Shown here piece by piece: positions 31,743 to 45,600 of a stretch of DNA of 64,000 nt. Position 1 is the first letter of the stretch; every line of letters begins with the position of its first letter. Both the position numbers and the translations under genes were made by a program. Origin of the DNA: Beaufortia kweichowensis (taxonomy: Eukaryota; Chordata; Actinopteri; Cypriniformes; Gastromyzontidae); assembly GCA_019155185.1 (NCBI GenBank), contig CM032797.1, forward strand, positions 14,718,659 to 14,782,658, written 5' to 3'. A model generated the notes under the pieces. It had not been told where the DNA came from, ran no database searches, and saw only the letters and a program-made list of their open reading frames with translations.

Positions 31743-32025
31743 CACTTTAATATTTCATAGTTTAATTCTAATCTAATCATAACAAATATTATGTTGATGA
31801 ACAAATCTCAAAAGACTCAAGAATAAATATTTGACAAATTTTCACAACAATAAACATAAACAAAAATTTTTTATTGTTAATGATTAATATTATTTATAAA
31901 ACACCTCAAATTAAAAAAGAAAAGGTTTTAAAAATGTTAAAAAACATCTAATTTCTAAAATGTAAAAAATTGTAGTTAGGATGCATTTTAATGTGTATGG
32001 TTCATATGTGCAGTGATAGTTATCA
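31743..32025. repeat. Dispersed repeat, copy 1
   Basis: Shares long near-identical blocks with 47,699-47,890: TTTAATATTTCATAGTT, TTCTAATCTAATCAT and GATAAATATTTGACAAATTTT-like segments, then CATATGTGCAGTGA versus CAATATATGCAGTGA. Family unknown. Confidence 0.75.
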
Positions 32026-34987
32026 TCACTGTAATTGTACCACAAAAGTTAAATTGTAAAGTTTGATTAAAAAGCTGTTCAATACAAAATCAGATGGCAC
32101 AGGCACCACGTAAGCAATTAAGAATAAAAAATATATTTTCAGGACAATGTTAAAAAATATAGACCTTGTATGATTACAGAATGAATTTTGTAATGTTCAG
32201 ACGTTGCTGGAGTTGCACTGATTGCTGATTGGAAGGACCAGAATCTAGTTTTATAATGTACTTAAGGTTAAAATCAGCCAATAACCAAATTTTTTCTCCA
32301 AATTCACTATAAACCCCTGTGGGACTGTACAGTGATGTACTGCTCTGCCCATCAAGCCCAAACACTATAATCAAGCATTCAACATGACAGTGAGCTACTG
32401 TATCATTGACATTATATGTGCCAATGCTATAGGTATGTCTCTCCTGCTCTATCTGAGGGTTTTATATGACGAGTCATGCAGGTTATAAGTTGTTTTTTCA
32501 CCTGGGAGTCGAATGAATAAAAGATATTAGACAAGGTAAACTAGGCTACAGATGATATTGCAGCATGTTACAGCAGACTTTTCCACAGAGAAACCAGCCA
32601 AAAAATACAGCTTGAACCTGAAGCTGAGTACCACCAATCTAGAAATTATGATTTGATCTTCAGCTTGCGGATACATTGGTCAGAGCCATATGAACACAGT
32701 GTTAGTGACACACTGGTGAAAAGTTATTTTCGTCTTCCAAGTTTACTGGTCTTTACTATAGTTTCAATGTTCCTTTAGGTTAATTTTATTAGATTATTAC
32801 TGACATTGCTACTGGAACATGTCAACTGAATTAAATATTAATAAGCTACAAGCTGTATAACAAAATTACCAAATATACTGATTCTAGTAGTCAAATTTCA
32901 GTTATTTCAGTTGGCATATACTGTACCACGGCGTAGTAAAAGCATCCGTTTACGCCTCTCACTGCGTTTCCGACAGCTGTCATTTTGCTTATAGAAAACT
33001 GTGAAAAGAGTGTTAAGGACAATCTGGCCCACATTTCCCTATACAGTTGGCATGAGCCACATCATAAATCAGAAGTGTTTAAGACTGTGCATGTAGATCC
33101 ATATGCCAGAAGATAGCAATAATAAAACGATAAAAATGTATACATGTAAACAGACATATACAGTAATGAAATGTTCATGGAAAGAAATATGCATATTGTT
33201 ATTGACATTAGTTTTTTAACATTCATTTTTTGAATACATTAAGTTTGTACAAAGGTGAATATATAGATTTTAATGTTAATCTCAGTAGTAATTGCATATG
33301 CTCCACAATGTGTTAATCCATCAGTTATAGAAGAAATTAGCAGGACTGCAATTCTCCTGACTATGAGAAATAAGAAACACGCTTGAGAAATCAAACGTGG
33401 GCACTATTGATATTAATGTTATCATTTATATGTTCATACTTGTACACTTTTCAATTTAAATGATAAATCACCATTTTATTACAGCGTTTGTATTTTTCCT
33501 ATGCTTATGTGCTCCCAGGAGTCTAAAACTTTAGATTTAAATCAGAAAGTACTGTATTCCGCAAAATGTTCACTATTGTGTGAGGAAGCTGTTAGAAAAA
33601 GCATTGCTGCGTCATCCTGTTCAAAGTAAATCAAGGTGGGTCAGAGAAAAATGAACAAGAAATCACTTTAAAAACACGGTTTAATCGACTCAAAAGGAAT
33701 GTTTAACAAAAGGCAAAGCTAACCTGACTTCCAGCTCAGTGGGTTCCTATACAGTGTAAGTATTAATGAAGTTCTTTTGCAAAGATCCTATGCAAATTTA
33801 CCTTTCCCACTTTTGTTCAACTTTGCAAGAAAACCAAATTTAGTATGTTAGTACATTATACAGGGAGGATTTAAAAGTCTAAGATCACTTTTCTTTTATG
33901 CAAATTTCTCATTACAGATTATATTATCAGCATAACAATTGTGTGAAAGGTAGAATTGAAAAGTTTAATTTTAAGAATCTCTTTGAATATGCCCCTTCTG
34001 CACACACTGAGCAGCAAAACCGTGCTGATCCATGTTATCTCAGCATGATTAGAGAACGTTCCAGAGAGCATCTTGTGTGCCTCAGTGAAAATCTGACCTT
34101 TATATGCTTCAATGGAAATTTGACCTTTTGTACAAAGGAGTTAACATGGTCATCAGAAATCTGCTTACATTTGATTAGTGGCCTGGAAAAGGTGAAAAAT
34201 CTACCTATTATATTAGGTTTAAAAAAAAAAAAAAAAGATTTTCAATGTGATCTCAGACCTCACATGTGGAATCACCTAACAAACCAATCTTTTCTCCTTG
34301 GACAGGCTAAGAAGAATGGATTGTCTGCTCTGGATCTATTCTAATTTGAGATGCTGTGCTTTACGTGGTCAGGCGGTTAAACAGAGAAACTATTTAAATT
34401 GGAAATACAAAGTGTGTTAACTCATGGTGAACAGCCATTTTATGTTGCTGCTGAAAACAGAGAAAACCCAGATTGTTGTGTGTATACATTTCAACTGATA
34501 TATTACATTTAGAACGACTGTCTTAACTTTACACTCGCTTCTTGTTGGATGGTCAGCATTATAAGTTATAAAACTTTTCCTCAGAGATCAATAAAATTTC
34601 TCTCTCTTCTGTATCTTTTGGTGTAGATACAAATTATTGCAGCTATTGTACACAGTAGCTAGTTAGGGTACTATTAATACCCTTACCCCAAAGGGTTAAT
34701 ATTTCACTGATCCCTAAGTGGCTTACAGACATGAAATATCCTGGGTTTCCATGGTGACCTTCCACCCTCCTTATCCCCGTGACTGAACCTGGAAGTCAGC
34801 AGCAACTTCTGCGAAGTAAAAGAATAACCCCAACCCAAACTAAAGCTCTATTCTGTCCCCTAATCCCTTGCTATTGCCAGTCTTTTACGGAAATAATAAA
34901 TATCCATAAATGAAATAAATATATCACACCTTCCCTCCTGCTGTGCAACCCGCAGAGCGTTAGGTTTATTAATTGAATAAATCTGTT
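32026..34987. other. Gene-free stretch
   Basis: AT-rich. A 148-codon frame at 33,898-34,344 shows no recognisable domain and includes an A15 tract; it is taken as chance. No other structure seen. Confidence 0.5.
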
Positions 34988-35010
34988 TCTCTCTCTCTCT
35001 CTCTCTCTCT
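34988..35010. repeat. TC microsatellite
   Basis: Uninterrupted (TC)n run of 23 nt. Confidence 0.95.
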
Positions 35011-35445
35011 GTTGTGGCAGTGAGTCCTCTGTTGCTCTAAACATCTGTAACCCACCGTTTACCAGAATTAAGACTTTGAACAAGTGCCAGCACCATTTCA
35101 ACAAGCTATCTCAGTTTCTGCAGGTCTGTTGCCCCTCTTCAACTCCTCCCAATAGGATCTTATCACTCCTTGCTGGATTTCATGCTTACATAAAAACATT
35201 AGCTTTACCAACTGCTTCACACCCAAGTGTAAGGGAGGGAAGCATTCCAGATGATGAATATTTCCCTTTGTGTTTCCTTTTATTTCCATACCAACACAGT
35301 ACAAAATCCATTATGTGATGCCAAAGATGACTTGTGTCCAGAAGACATCACGAGTGGTAAAGAAAACTTACTCTGAATGACCTTTTCACAAACATAATTT
35401 TATAGCCACAATAACCTTTTGGTGTTAGTAGTGCTGAAAAAGCTG

Positions 35446-35600
35446 TCAAAATAAAATTCTTTTTACCTTCATGTTGTTCAAAATCTGTATATGACTTTTT
35501 CTTCTGTGGACCACAAAAGAAGATATTTTTTGGTTACCAACATGCTTCAAAATATCTTCTTTTGTGTTCTGCATAAGAGAGAAAGTTATTAAAGTTTCAA
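35446..35600. mobile_element. Cyprinid short interspersed element fragment
   Basis: Contains CACAAAAGAAGATATTTT (35,512-35,529) and its inverse AAAATATCTTCTTTTGTG (35,552-35,569), plus GGTTACCAACATG and GTTCTGCATAAGAGAGAAAG. This is the family abundant in zebrafish and carp, with a consensus like 'CTTCTTTTGTGTTCTGCAGAAGAAAG'. Confidence 0.7.
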
Positions 35601-36509
35601 TCTGATAACATTTATTTATCGATGAGAAAAAAATATGTTGGTAATGTGTTTTTGCATTGATCGCCTGGACAGAAAAAACAATCAATGTTCTTCAATGCAG
35701 AATCGCTTGACTTTGTTCACGCTTTCAAGCTATGAAATAATCTCAAAAATATTAGATAAATCACTTGATTTCAAAGCCAGCACCCACACAATTTCCTTTC
35801 CATCATATTTTGACGTCTCTCAGACAGAATATTGTTTGCTACAGGGCTGTCTCTCCCACCTCTCATCATCATATTCTGTGGAAATCGTGAAAGAAAGGCC
35901 CCTGTGGGTATTCTGCATTACTAGACGAAACTGCTTTGTAGATATGTGCGAGGCATGTTCTTCTCAGGTATAACGTTTATACTGCTGGAAATTCTTTGTT
36001 TGTCTTGCCCATGGGTTTCTTTCTGGTTTGTAATTTGCGGTGTAAATCAGACACTTACATCTTCCAAAAGCTGTTAGTTGAGCTAAGCACTTGTCATCTG
36101 CTCTCTCGCTTTACATAAAAGACGTCCACAGTGTCTAATGATAATGCACATCACAGACGTTGTCAAATTCTGCTTCAGATACAGTGTTTGTGAAACAAAC
36201 TTTTCACCCAAACAACTAGAAGCATTAATCACCGCAGGCACTCGAAGAGAGAAAGGTGTGCTTTAATTTCTAGTGGATAAGACAGGCTGTCTTGCCCGGT
36301 GAAGCGGTTTTGGTTGAAAGGTGATTAAAAGTTTTTTTCTCCCTCATCAGCCAAACAGTCTTCCAGGGCTGTCCAGCTTGTTTCCTGAGGCCTGGCCCTG
36401 CCCACCTCAGGGAGTGTGCCATAATGAGATTTTACTCGCAGGCCAGCACAGGGGTATGTGTGAGCAGAAAGGCTTCATGGAAGGTGAAAACAAGAGCATT
36501 ATGAATTTC

Positions 36510-37000
36510 TAATCCCTGATACATTATTCATTCATATTACAAGCCCAGAACACAAAGGCGGGCAGGAGAGCACTCACTTCAAACGCTTCTCTGATATCTC
36601 GGTGTGGGTAACCGTTGCATTCTTCAAATGAAGACGAAGTCTTTAAAATGCATATATTAATGTCTGAAAATAACCGGCGCATGCCACGTAGCTCTGCACC
36701 GGTAGAGGCGGTGAATGAAGTTAAATAAAACAGAAATGAATAGCAAGAGGTAACGCATCTGTCAGGACTGAGAGTCTGCTGGAGATTCAATGAGATTTTA
36801 TTGAGTTATTGTATCGCTTTAAAAAAGGCCAGATAAAAGAATTTGCATTTTTCCAACTCAGCCACATTCTCGATTATTAAATATCACACATTACTCTGTG
36901 AACTGTGTCACTTTCCCACACCAACAACAGAGAATATGATTCATATTCAGATGGAAATGGTCTTTACGCAGCTCTCAGGCATTGCAGCCAATAGTGAATG
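36510..37000. promoter_or_regulatory. Possible conserved noncoding element
   Basis: Complex sequence with several homeodomain and POU-type cores (ATTATTCATTCATATTA, ATATGATTCATATTCAG). No coding or repeat signature. Compositional judgement only. Confidence 0.22.
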
Positions 37001-38560
37001 TGATGAATAGTGTTGAATTGGGTATATTTAACTTCAAAAATGTATTTTTATGTATTTTGTATGAATTGTAACGCGCAACGTGTCAAGATATTTCCCGAAA
37101 ACACGGCAGATATAGTACCGATTCTGACAGGCCGCTGGAGAAATGAGGTGGAGACGTGGAAAAATAGCTGTAGAAGAAAAATGAAGTCAGCAGAGGAATA
37201 ACAGGCGAACGAGAGTGGACTGAATTATGATTGGTTAAAATTAGATTATGGCTTCTTACTGAAATGAATCTACATTTCTCAGCTGGATCTTATATCAGAA
37301 GTCTGTTCGTTTTTCTCCTTTGTCTCTCCATCCCAAAAGTAATTAAGTGATGTTTCTCCACAGTTTCTTTCATTGCAGGTTTAATTACAGAATGTGATGA
37401 CAGTGATAAAAATGCTTGCGAGTGTAAAACTTTGCAGTTGTCTCTGAGCTTTGACCCTTAATGAGGAGGATGAACGCAGTCATGACACCAAAACTCTAAT
37501 ATGAACCTTACGGCTTTTTTACTACTTAATGAGACAAAGCAAACAAACAAACAAAAAAAAACAATATTTTCATCGCCAGAGGGGACTGACGGCTAAAATG
37601 ATGATGCATATTGTACATAATATAATGTTTAACAATGTAAATAATATGACAAATTAGTGTCTAATTGCATTAAAAATAAATTTCTTATAATAATATAATG
37701 TGATTTATTCCAACTAGGAAATTGTGATTAAGTGTTAAGTGCCTCATCTACTGAAATGTTTTTCTAGGGAGTGTCTATCATTTACGCTTTCCCATTACAA
37801 ACGTATCAGTATCTACATGTTTCAGATCATTAGCTGCAACAGAAAACAAGAGATTTGGAAAACAAGCAAGAAAACAAAATGACAAAACTATAACTAATAA
37901 TGCAACTACACAAACACAATCAAACGTAGCACATCCACAATAAATGAGGCATGCAAAGACTTCAATGTTCACCAAACGGCTCTAATCTTATTTTGCGCTT
38001 TGAGATGTTTACAGTTTGATGGCTAATTGTCTACCGTGCTTTGTGTTAATCTCTCTGGTTATTGCTGTCTGTCTGATAATCCCTTGAAGAAGGACGGTTG
38101 AAGAGACATGTTCATAGAAGCCTCTCGGGGTCTGCTAATGCATGCTGATCATCGCACCTTGACAACTCCTACACAGGACCCTTCTTAGGCCTGATTTGAT
38201 TCTATTAGCAGACAATACAGAATGAGAGAAATAGGGGACAAAATGGTGGAAAAAAATCAATTACCTTCAGAATCTCTCAGAGGATCCTGTTACACACTGA
38301 CGAATGACTCTGAGCCAAAAGCGTTCCTTTTTGTGAGTGATGGCTCTTTTGTTCTTCGCTTGTGCAATCTTATTTGCCTGAGTAGGACATTACGTCGGGT
38401 CATTGGATGCAGATGTGTTGTGCAGGAAAGTGGAAAAAGAGAATCTTAGGGGAAGGAAGGTTTCGAAGAACAGTGACTAAATATGCCTCGTGCCACATCA
38501 CACACACACACTGTCACCTCATTTCAGCTTGTCACATCGCACGCACAGACACACACACAT
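37001..38560. other. Gene-free stretch
   Basis: No gene seen. Short A-rich tract near 37,530. Positions 38,040-38,220 are of higher complexity and may be regulatory. Confidence 0.5.
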
Positions 38561-38564
38561 ACAC

Positions 38565-38775
38565 GTTGGGTTTCCGTGTGTTATGGGGACTTTCCATAGA
38601 CATAATGACTTTTCTACTGTACAAACTGTATATTGTAGGCTGTGACCTTTTTATATCATTTAGATTTATAATCTGTTTTCCTCATGGGGACTAAAAACAT
38701 GTCCCCACAAGGTCAAAAACGACTGGCATTACTATCTTTGTGGGGACATTCGGTTTACCAGGACCACATACACAG
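38565..38775. mobile_element. Cyprinid 'GGGGAC' interspersed repeat
   Basis: TTATGGGGACTTTCCATAGA...ATAATG...ACTGTACAAACTGTATATT and CATGGGGAC...CATGTCCCCACAAGGTCA match a repeat very common in cyprinid introns. Ends and class (probably non-autonomous DNA element) are uncertain. Confidence 0.7.
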
Positions 38776-39239
38776 ATGCACAGATGGAAAAATCTACAGA
38801 TTTGACACACACAATTTCTTTCCACATTGACAGAGCAGTGTGTTCACAGCTGTTCCATATGGCTGTCAGTCATAGTGTCAGGTCTCTGAGCTGTCTCATC
38901 CATCCAGACTTCCCACATAGCTCCTCCAGGGATAGTGATGGTTGGTCAATTGTCTTCGGGGATTTAGAATGCATAATGCTTTGCTTTGACACTCGGTATA
39001 CTTGCTCTGTGTACTGTATAATTGCTGTTTTTTTATGTCCAACACTGTGCTGTTTTGTCTTATTGTGGAGTGATCAATATTTGCATGATTTTGTATGAAG
39101 CATACTAGCATACTAATAATGAAGCACACCCCTAACTTGTACTGTAGTGAAACGTCAAGATGTGGTCTGATGAATTCATGAATTAACCACCTTATAAAAA
39201 TTGTAAAATGCAAAATCGCAGCTTTCATATATTGTGAAT

Positions 39240-39680
39240 TATTTTCCAGTTTGGTCTTTGTTGTTAGTGCTTGTTGTTGTTGAGGGTTTGGGTTTTATCA
39301 GGCAGGGGTAAAGTTCAGGGCAGGGTTGAGTCCAGACAGCCTGGTGGGATGGATGGTTTGCGGGGGAATCTTGGGGAGAGTGAGTTTTTTTAGCTTGAAG
39401 GGGTTGACAGCGCTGCAGCTGGTTGAATGTGGAGCGGTCGGGAGTTGAGTACTGTGAGGACTTGTGACTAACAGGCACAGATCCCTCAAGGTAAAAGTCA
39501 CAAGGGGGGTTCCAACAGAAAGTGACAAGAGGGAGCCCACCCATAAATCAGCTTTTCATTTTAATTAGCCTCAAAAAGCAAAGGAGGACAGAGGAAAGAG
39601 AGGGCAACCAAGATAAGCCCCCATCCCTCAGGTCCAGCTCAACCCCACAGAGCTTTAAGCTGGTTTGCATTGCATTAGAC
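39240..39680. other. Local G-rich island, no supported gene
   Basis: The plus strand is G-rich (minus strand C-rich) for 440 bp within AT-rich DNA. Two overlapping minus-strand frames arise from the low stop-codon density. No splice sites or domain support a gene; it may be regulatory or an lncRNA exon. Confidence 0.3.
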
Positions 39681-42435
39681 TTTACTCCTTTGTTGGCCAA
39701 GACAAATTTATAATCAAACTGAAATAGCACAAAATTGCACCTCCATTTTCTGACATGAAGGAAATACAGTGAGCTTTGATAAAATGGGGAGAAATTCATT
39801 CAATAGGAACAAACCATAAATCATATCACAGGATGTGGTTGGTGAAGTGTTTTATTTACTATTATTTGCACTGTGTCTCACTTTGTACAATATTGAAAGT
39901 GCAGATGTTTGGGCAGATGCTTCAAAGGAAGAATTTTATGGAACAATTTTGTAAATATTAACAATAATAAAATGCACATTAAAAGAATGTGTCCAGCTCA
40001 GTTTTGGTTTATTATTCATTTGGAACTGTTCTTATGACCAAAGCAGATCTCCTTCACACTTTTGCGTAATGAATAAAATTATAGTCTGGCTGTGGAAATA
40101 GGGAGCACATAGAGAAGCTAATTTATTGTTTGCTTAAAAAACAGTAACCTTCATTTATGCTACCTAATGAAAACAACAAATCAAATGGGACATTATAAAA
40201 GTATAGATGTAAATATGATAAATTAGCATTGTGCAATGTTGTAAATACATGGAAATGAATTTGATGTTTATCAGCATCCAGGCTCCTTAAATCATTCATA
40301 ATTGTAGGAATATTCAGTTTTCCACATCATAAATTACTTAAATATAGTTCAATTTTCCTTATGCTTTATTCATTTTACCTTTAATATTGCTGCAGATGAA
40401 TGAATTTACTTTAGCGTCAATGCTTTATAACACATAATGACATTCAATACAATTCCACAGTAAGATCTGAAAGGTGCTAGTTAACAAATGAATAAAAATA
40501 TTTTACACCAGACATCGCTTTAACATTTTATATGCATAAGTGATTAATAAGACATATCACGCCATATGTTCCAGTAATTTTCTGCACTAAGCATCACTCT
40601 TTTACTTTTAATTTAAATAAATCATTTTTTTCAAACTTTATTTCAAATGAATCATTGTCTCTAAATATATAACATTATATGTAAAAATATTTATGTTTCA
40701 GTGCTTCTGACTGATTCATATGTCCTATTGCATCCTTATGATTAAACAGAAATTTAACACATAATACACGATAATCGAATAGCAATAAATAAGGGTCATT
40801 ATCAGAAAACGCTATTTAAAGTTGCTATGACTTGCTATGTACATAGTTACATTTTTTTTATAGATATAACTCCATTTAGTGTGTAAAACTTTGTTTTTTA
40901 TTGCCAAATGATTTTCCTTGCATTTTAATTAGTTATTTTTATGCACTTGGTTCAAACTGAAGTAAATGCCTCTTACAATCAGTAAGATTATTAGTAGTTC
41001 ATTATGTTTCAACTTTTTTGCCTCTTCAAGCTCAATAGATCAAGCTCTGTTTGAACAGTTTCATTTATTTATTTGTTTATTCTTTTACAGAATTAATATT
41101 GTTCATGGCACAAAGCCAAAGCGTACTGTACATAATGTTTGTGGTGCAAAGATACTGGCGAATAAAAGCTCTAATTAGACACTTTTGCCCTGACCTTTCA
41201 GCCTGTAACATTTAACCTCACATCATTTTGAAAGCAACGTTCTCAAAAAACATCTATTAACAGAGAAATGTCAAGGTTTATTCAGTTTGACTTGTCATGA
41301 TATACTAGAAGAACCAGTTAAAGGTTAAAGGTTAAAGGTTTAAAATAATGAAGCACTTTAGGGTTTCGATTAGCAATGATAAATAAGGTACTTTGCAACT
41401 TTTGTCTCAGGATTAATGAATTACAAAGCAGCCTTTAAAAACTTTTTTACTGCTAATCTGAATATTGATTATGGACTATGATGGTCCCTTAGTGTCTGTG
41501 TGGTTATGACCCTGTATTATTGTGGGTTTGAGGAAGTTTTGCCTATGCCTAATAAAATAATCCTTTAATAATTTAACATTAAAGAATGTAATATTGACAT
41601 CTTGGTAATCTGTGTAAGACTGAGTCAGGCAAGTGAAGTGTATTTCATTCAGTAAGCCACTAACTGTACCAATTTCCTGTACTTTTCTTAACCTGGGTTA
41701 AATATATCTTTCCATATATATATTTTTCAGACCCCTAACACTATCAAAATGTGTATGTGTGTGAACGGGGTTTGTTCCTGGCTCACCCCAGGAGTGCTCA
41801 GCTGCAGAAGCATGCAGGTGTGACTCAGAGAAACAGTCCTGCTGAGGACCTTCACAGTCTGATCCAGAGCACCGCGCTCGCCAATTTGCTAATCTCACCA
41901 ATGCCCCCTGGTGCTGTTGCCTGGTAACAGAGCAAGCTTGGCTGCCTCTAATTAGCTGTTTGGGTGAGTCACATGAGTGACAAGTAGATGCCAAGATAAT
42001 GCACTTCAGCTCTCTGCCCTTACGTTAGGTCTTCGGTGAATGACCCAGAATGCACTATTTCAGGCCATATTTGTGAAGGTTTAGACATTGTACAATATGT
42101 TATAATGTACTTTAAATTCATATGTTTATTGCTTTATATCTACGGAGATCAAACTTATTATTAGATAAGAACAAATTTAACCATAATAAATGAATAAATA
42201 AAAACAAAATAAATTGAAGTCACCAAAATCACCAAGCTTGTTTAACCCATTGACAAAATCGATAAAACATTTGAATATGAATTGACTGCAATCTATTGCT
42301 TTTGCTTTTATATCTCTGTTTGAAACAATTACAGGTCGCTTTATGTGAGTTTTAAATTCATGTACTTTTTTCAGATTTTAGTTTTTAACCAACAAGGCTT
42401 TAATGACTATAGTGTCACATAGTTGTTGAGTGTAC
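39681..42435. other. Gene-free stretch
   Basis: Strongly AT-rich. A short TTAAAGG tandem (about 41,317-41,341) and a CTCF-like motif (41,903-41,914) in a more complex segment, 41,740-42,010, are the only structures seen. Confidence 0.5.
41903..41914 (-). promoter_or_regulatory. CTCF-like motif
   Basis: GCCCCCTGGTGC, reverse complement GCACCAGGGGGC, matches 11 of 12 positions of the CTCF core CCASYAGRKGGC. Confidence 0.35.
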
Positions 42436-42658
42436 AGAATACACTTTATAAAATGCTTATTTTTTTTAACCCATGGTTGGGTCAAAAATGGACAAATCCA
42501 ACTGTTTGGTTATAAATTAACAGCCCAAAATGCTGGGTTGTGTCAACTCATGGTCGGGTCAAATATGAACATTTTCTGGGTCAATTTAACACAAAAGTTG
42601 GTTTTGTCCCTTTTTGTCCCACCATGGGTTAAGAATAAGCATTTTTAAAGTGTATTCT
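42436..42658. mobile_element. MITE with long terminal inverted repeats
   Basis: Ends AGAATACACTTTATAAAATG / CATTTTTAAAGTGTATTCT are inverted copies; the inverted similarity continues through GCTTATT...TTAACCCATGG and CCATGGGTTAAGAATAAGC. The interior carries TGGGTCAAAAATGGACAAA and CCCAAAATGCTGGGTTG, typical of a palindromic MITE family widespread in cyprinids. Confidence 0.85.
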
Positions 42659-45600
42659 TTCCATTTAAACACACATTATCAACGTATCAGAATACAGAAT
42701 GTAACTGATGGCTACAGTTCAGCACAGAAAGGGTTGGGGTAATTATCAGAAGTTACAACCTTCACCACTTGGGACTGATTGTACAGCCACTAATTAGAAA
42801 TGAATGTCTAGAACGGCTATAAATAGCTTCATTGTGTTTAATTGGTGGCCAATGGGAGGGATGACATTTTTCATCGTAGCCTGAACTAAATAACCTGTAA
42901 TTTAATACAGCCAAGACATTTCAGTCACTTGAGGGATGTGGAGAGAAATCAATCTAGTATAAAAAACTTTGAAAAGTGTGAAACAACAATTTTATACATA
43001 GACCTCTCGCTGTCCTCTTAAGTTTGGAGGTGATTAGAATAAGTCAAACTGATCCTCCCTCTTAGATCATTTGCATTGTTGAGTTAAGTTTATGTAAAGT
43101 ATATGCAACACAAGAAACTAATTCTCAGTGGTGACAAAGAAGTGACAGCTCTGTAAATGCTAGATGTCATTAACAAACACAAGCTTTTGTGGCACATTCT
43201 TTAATTGCTCATACACAAAAGCATGAGGAGAGAGAAAGAAAGTGGCCAGACTCAAACTGTGCGCCGTGTGATATTCAAATAATGGGGTGGTGCAGCCATG
43301 TGCAAAACAACATCAAAGACTGGCTTCTGTCTCTTGTCTTTCTCCAGACCTCTTCCTGTCAATCCCTGCTATATTGTAAACTTTTAAATAAGCAGAAGTA
43401 TAAAAATAAGAGTAGTTAACTGCTCTTTCCGCCGAGAGTGAAACATGGAGCTGGTAAATGTTAGACATCGGCAGCCGGAAAATGTTTTTGCATTGCTTCC
43501 ATTCAGGTAGATAAAACATATCTGGGTCATTCCCACTATGCGGTACATTTACATGTTCCCATGGACTACATGGCTTATATATTGAGCATAATAATAATAA
43601 TAATGCACATTTTATAATGATGGACACATTAGTATTTTAACCTGTTACCTGTCACAGCACATATTGAGCATAAATATAAAAATGCACTAGCCGATCTAAA
43701 ATCTTTTAAACCCTTTTTTAAGACTTTTTTGTTTAAGGTATTTTTTATAAATAACATTAACATTAATTGTTTTATTTTTTGTTTATTGTTATGAAAATTT
43801 GTCGAATATTTAAGAAAAAAGGAAGTCATTCTAATATGAAAAATAGTTTCATTTTTTCCTTTTTAGAAGTTCTGCAGCAAACAAAACAAGGTTCTTGATT
43901 TTACTTGGTTTTATAAAAAAAAGTTACTGGAGCACGTTTCTGCTATAGTATATCCATGTTACTGCACAGAAAAAGTAGTGCATTAAAAGAAGGACCCAAC
44001 TGCTTTGCACAGTTTCTAGAGGATCACAAGAAACATTAGCAACAGATTCATATTTTGCTACATGAACAGAAAGGTTAGGCTCTTTTCGGTCAAAGATAAA
44101 TGCGTAAAGCTCAGAGATGCTATACTTAACATTTGTCGTTCAAATTTTCAGAAACAAGAGAAGGTATCTTCAGAACATTTTTAGATCAAACAGCAGTACA
44201 GGAAGACAAGCAGAAGCATGACAGAATGAAAACATGAAGAAAGCAAGCAGACAAGGGAGCAGGAGATCTGATGAAGAAGAGGATGGAGAGGTAGACTGGG
44301 GAGCAGGTGCACACACTGGGATGACAGGTGATCCTCCCATCCTCTGTGAAAGAGAGCAGATGGGGGTAGACGCTGGGGATCAACCCCTATTTGATCTGAA
44401 CCAAACTTTTTGGTCAGAGCAGAGGAGGAGAAGTTGCAAGGAGAATAAAACATTATGTCCTTGTGCTCTGCGCTTGGATGGAAAAACTCATGATCCTTCA
44501 CTGGGTCTATGAGCCACACAAGCTTTAAAATATCTGTATCAAAAGCTGCATTAAAGAAGTTATATTATATGTTTTATTTTTTTTCTTCTGTGAGGTTCAC
44601 CCACTGTATGTTTCAGAACCATTTCTAGTCTTTGTCTCTGACCTACAAAATAATAAAAAATGTGAATTTACTCGTATTTATTGTATTTTTTAAAAACATT
44701 TTATGCAGGAAAAAGCCACCAAACCTTAATTTGTGTCATTTCGAATGCTTTGGATCAATTTTGATTTCATGTTACTTAAAGTGCTGACACGAAAACACAA
44801 GCTTCACATTTCCATTTAAACCCTCTGGCCCAGACTTTTGCCTGCCAGGCTTTTTATTGTAAGTGCAGTACTATAAATGTGTTTCCTGTTTGTTCTGACA
44901 CACCGAGGGCCAAATCAAAATAATTGTCTGTAATAATCAACAGCATACCATAGATTCATACCATAGATGCAATCTAAAAAATTATCTATATATAAAATTA
45001 GTCTGTCATTTCATTATTCATGTTCATTAAACGTTTTCTCTGTGGCTGAAACAGCAGATGCTAGTTTTGATGTTTTCTTTGTGCAATTAGCTCAAAGATA
45101 TCATCGGTGGAAGTGAGAGAGTTGCCAAGGTACAGTAATGAAGGTCAGTAATAACAGTGTCTGTAGGAGTGCCCCATATTCCTTGCCTTTCTGATAGTTG
45201 CAGTTTATGTGATGAATGGGTCTTATTATAATTTAGACATCTGATACATCCGAGGGAGAAAATGTTTTATGCTTCACTTGATCAGTCTAAGGCATCCGCT
45301 AGGGGACAAAAAGTGTGCCTTTGTACTCATGTTGGGTCATCGTGTGGGAGGCCTGGCTGCCATTTCATAGGCCATGCAATTTAATGGTTTAGTGGACACA
45401 AGCTAGAATAACTATCTGCCAAATCTTTACTCGTGAGTTGAGCGCTTGCATCTGTTCGGTTTAGAATTAGATTGAACCGTTTCTTTAACCTCTTATGTGA
45501 AATCACCACACAGCCCTTAAGAAAGGTGATGAAGTCCAAACAATGTCTGAGCTTAGCCATCTACTTTATGGTTCATCTGACTATGTAATCGTGGCTTTTT

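Noticed and set aside
33898..34344. 148-codon plus-strand open frame
   Set aside because: Contains an A15 tract read as poly-Lys, no domain, no splice or promoter context.
39239..39544. Two overlapping minus-strand frames (80 and 101 codons), Pro/Ser/Thr-rich
   Set aside because: Explained by a C-rich strand with few stops; the two frames are incompatible with each other and neither has splice sites.
44181..44519. Overlapping open frames of about 90-112 codons on both strands
   Set aside because: Both strands are open because of composition; no conserved domain, donors or acceptors at fitting positions.
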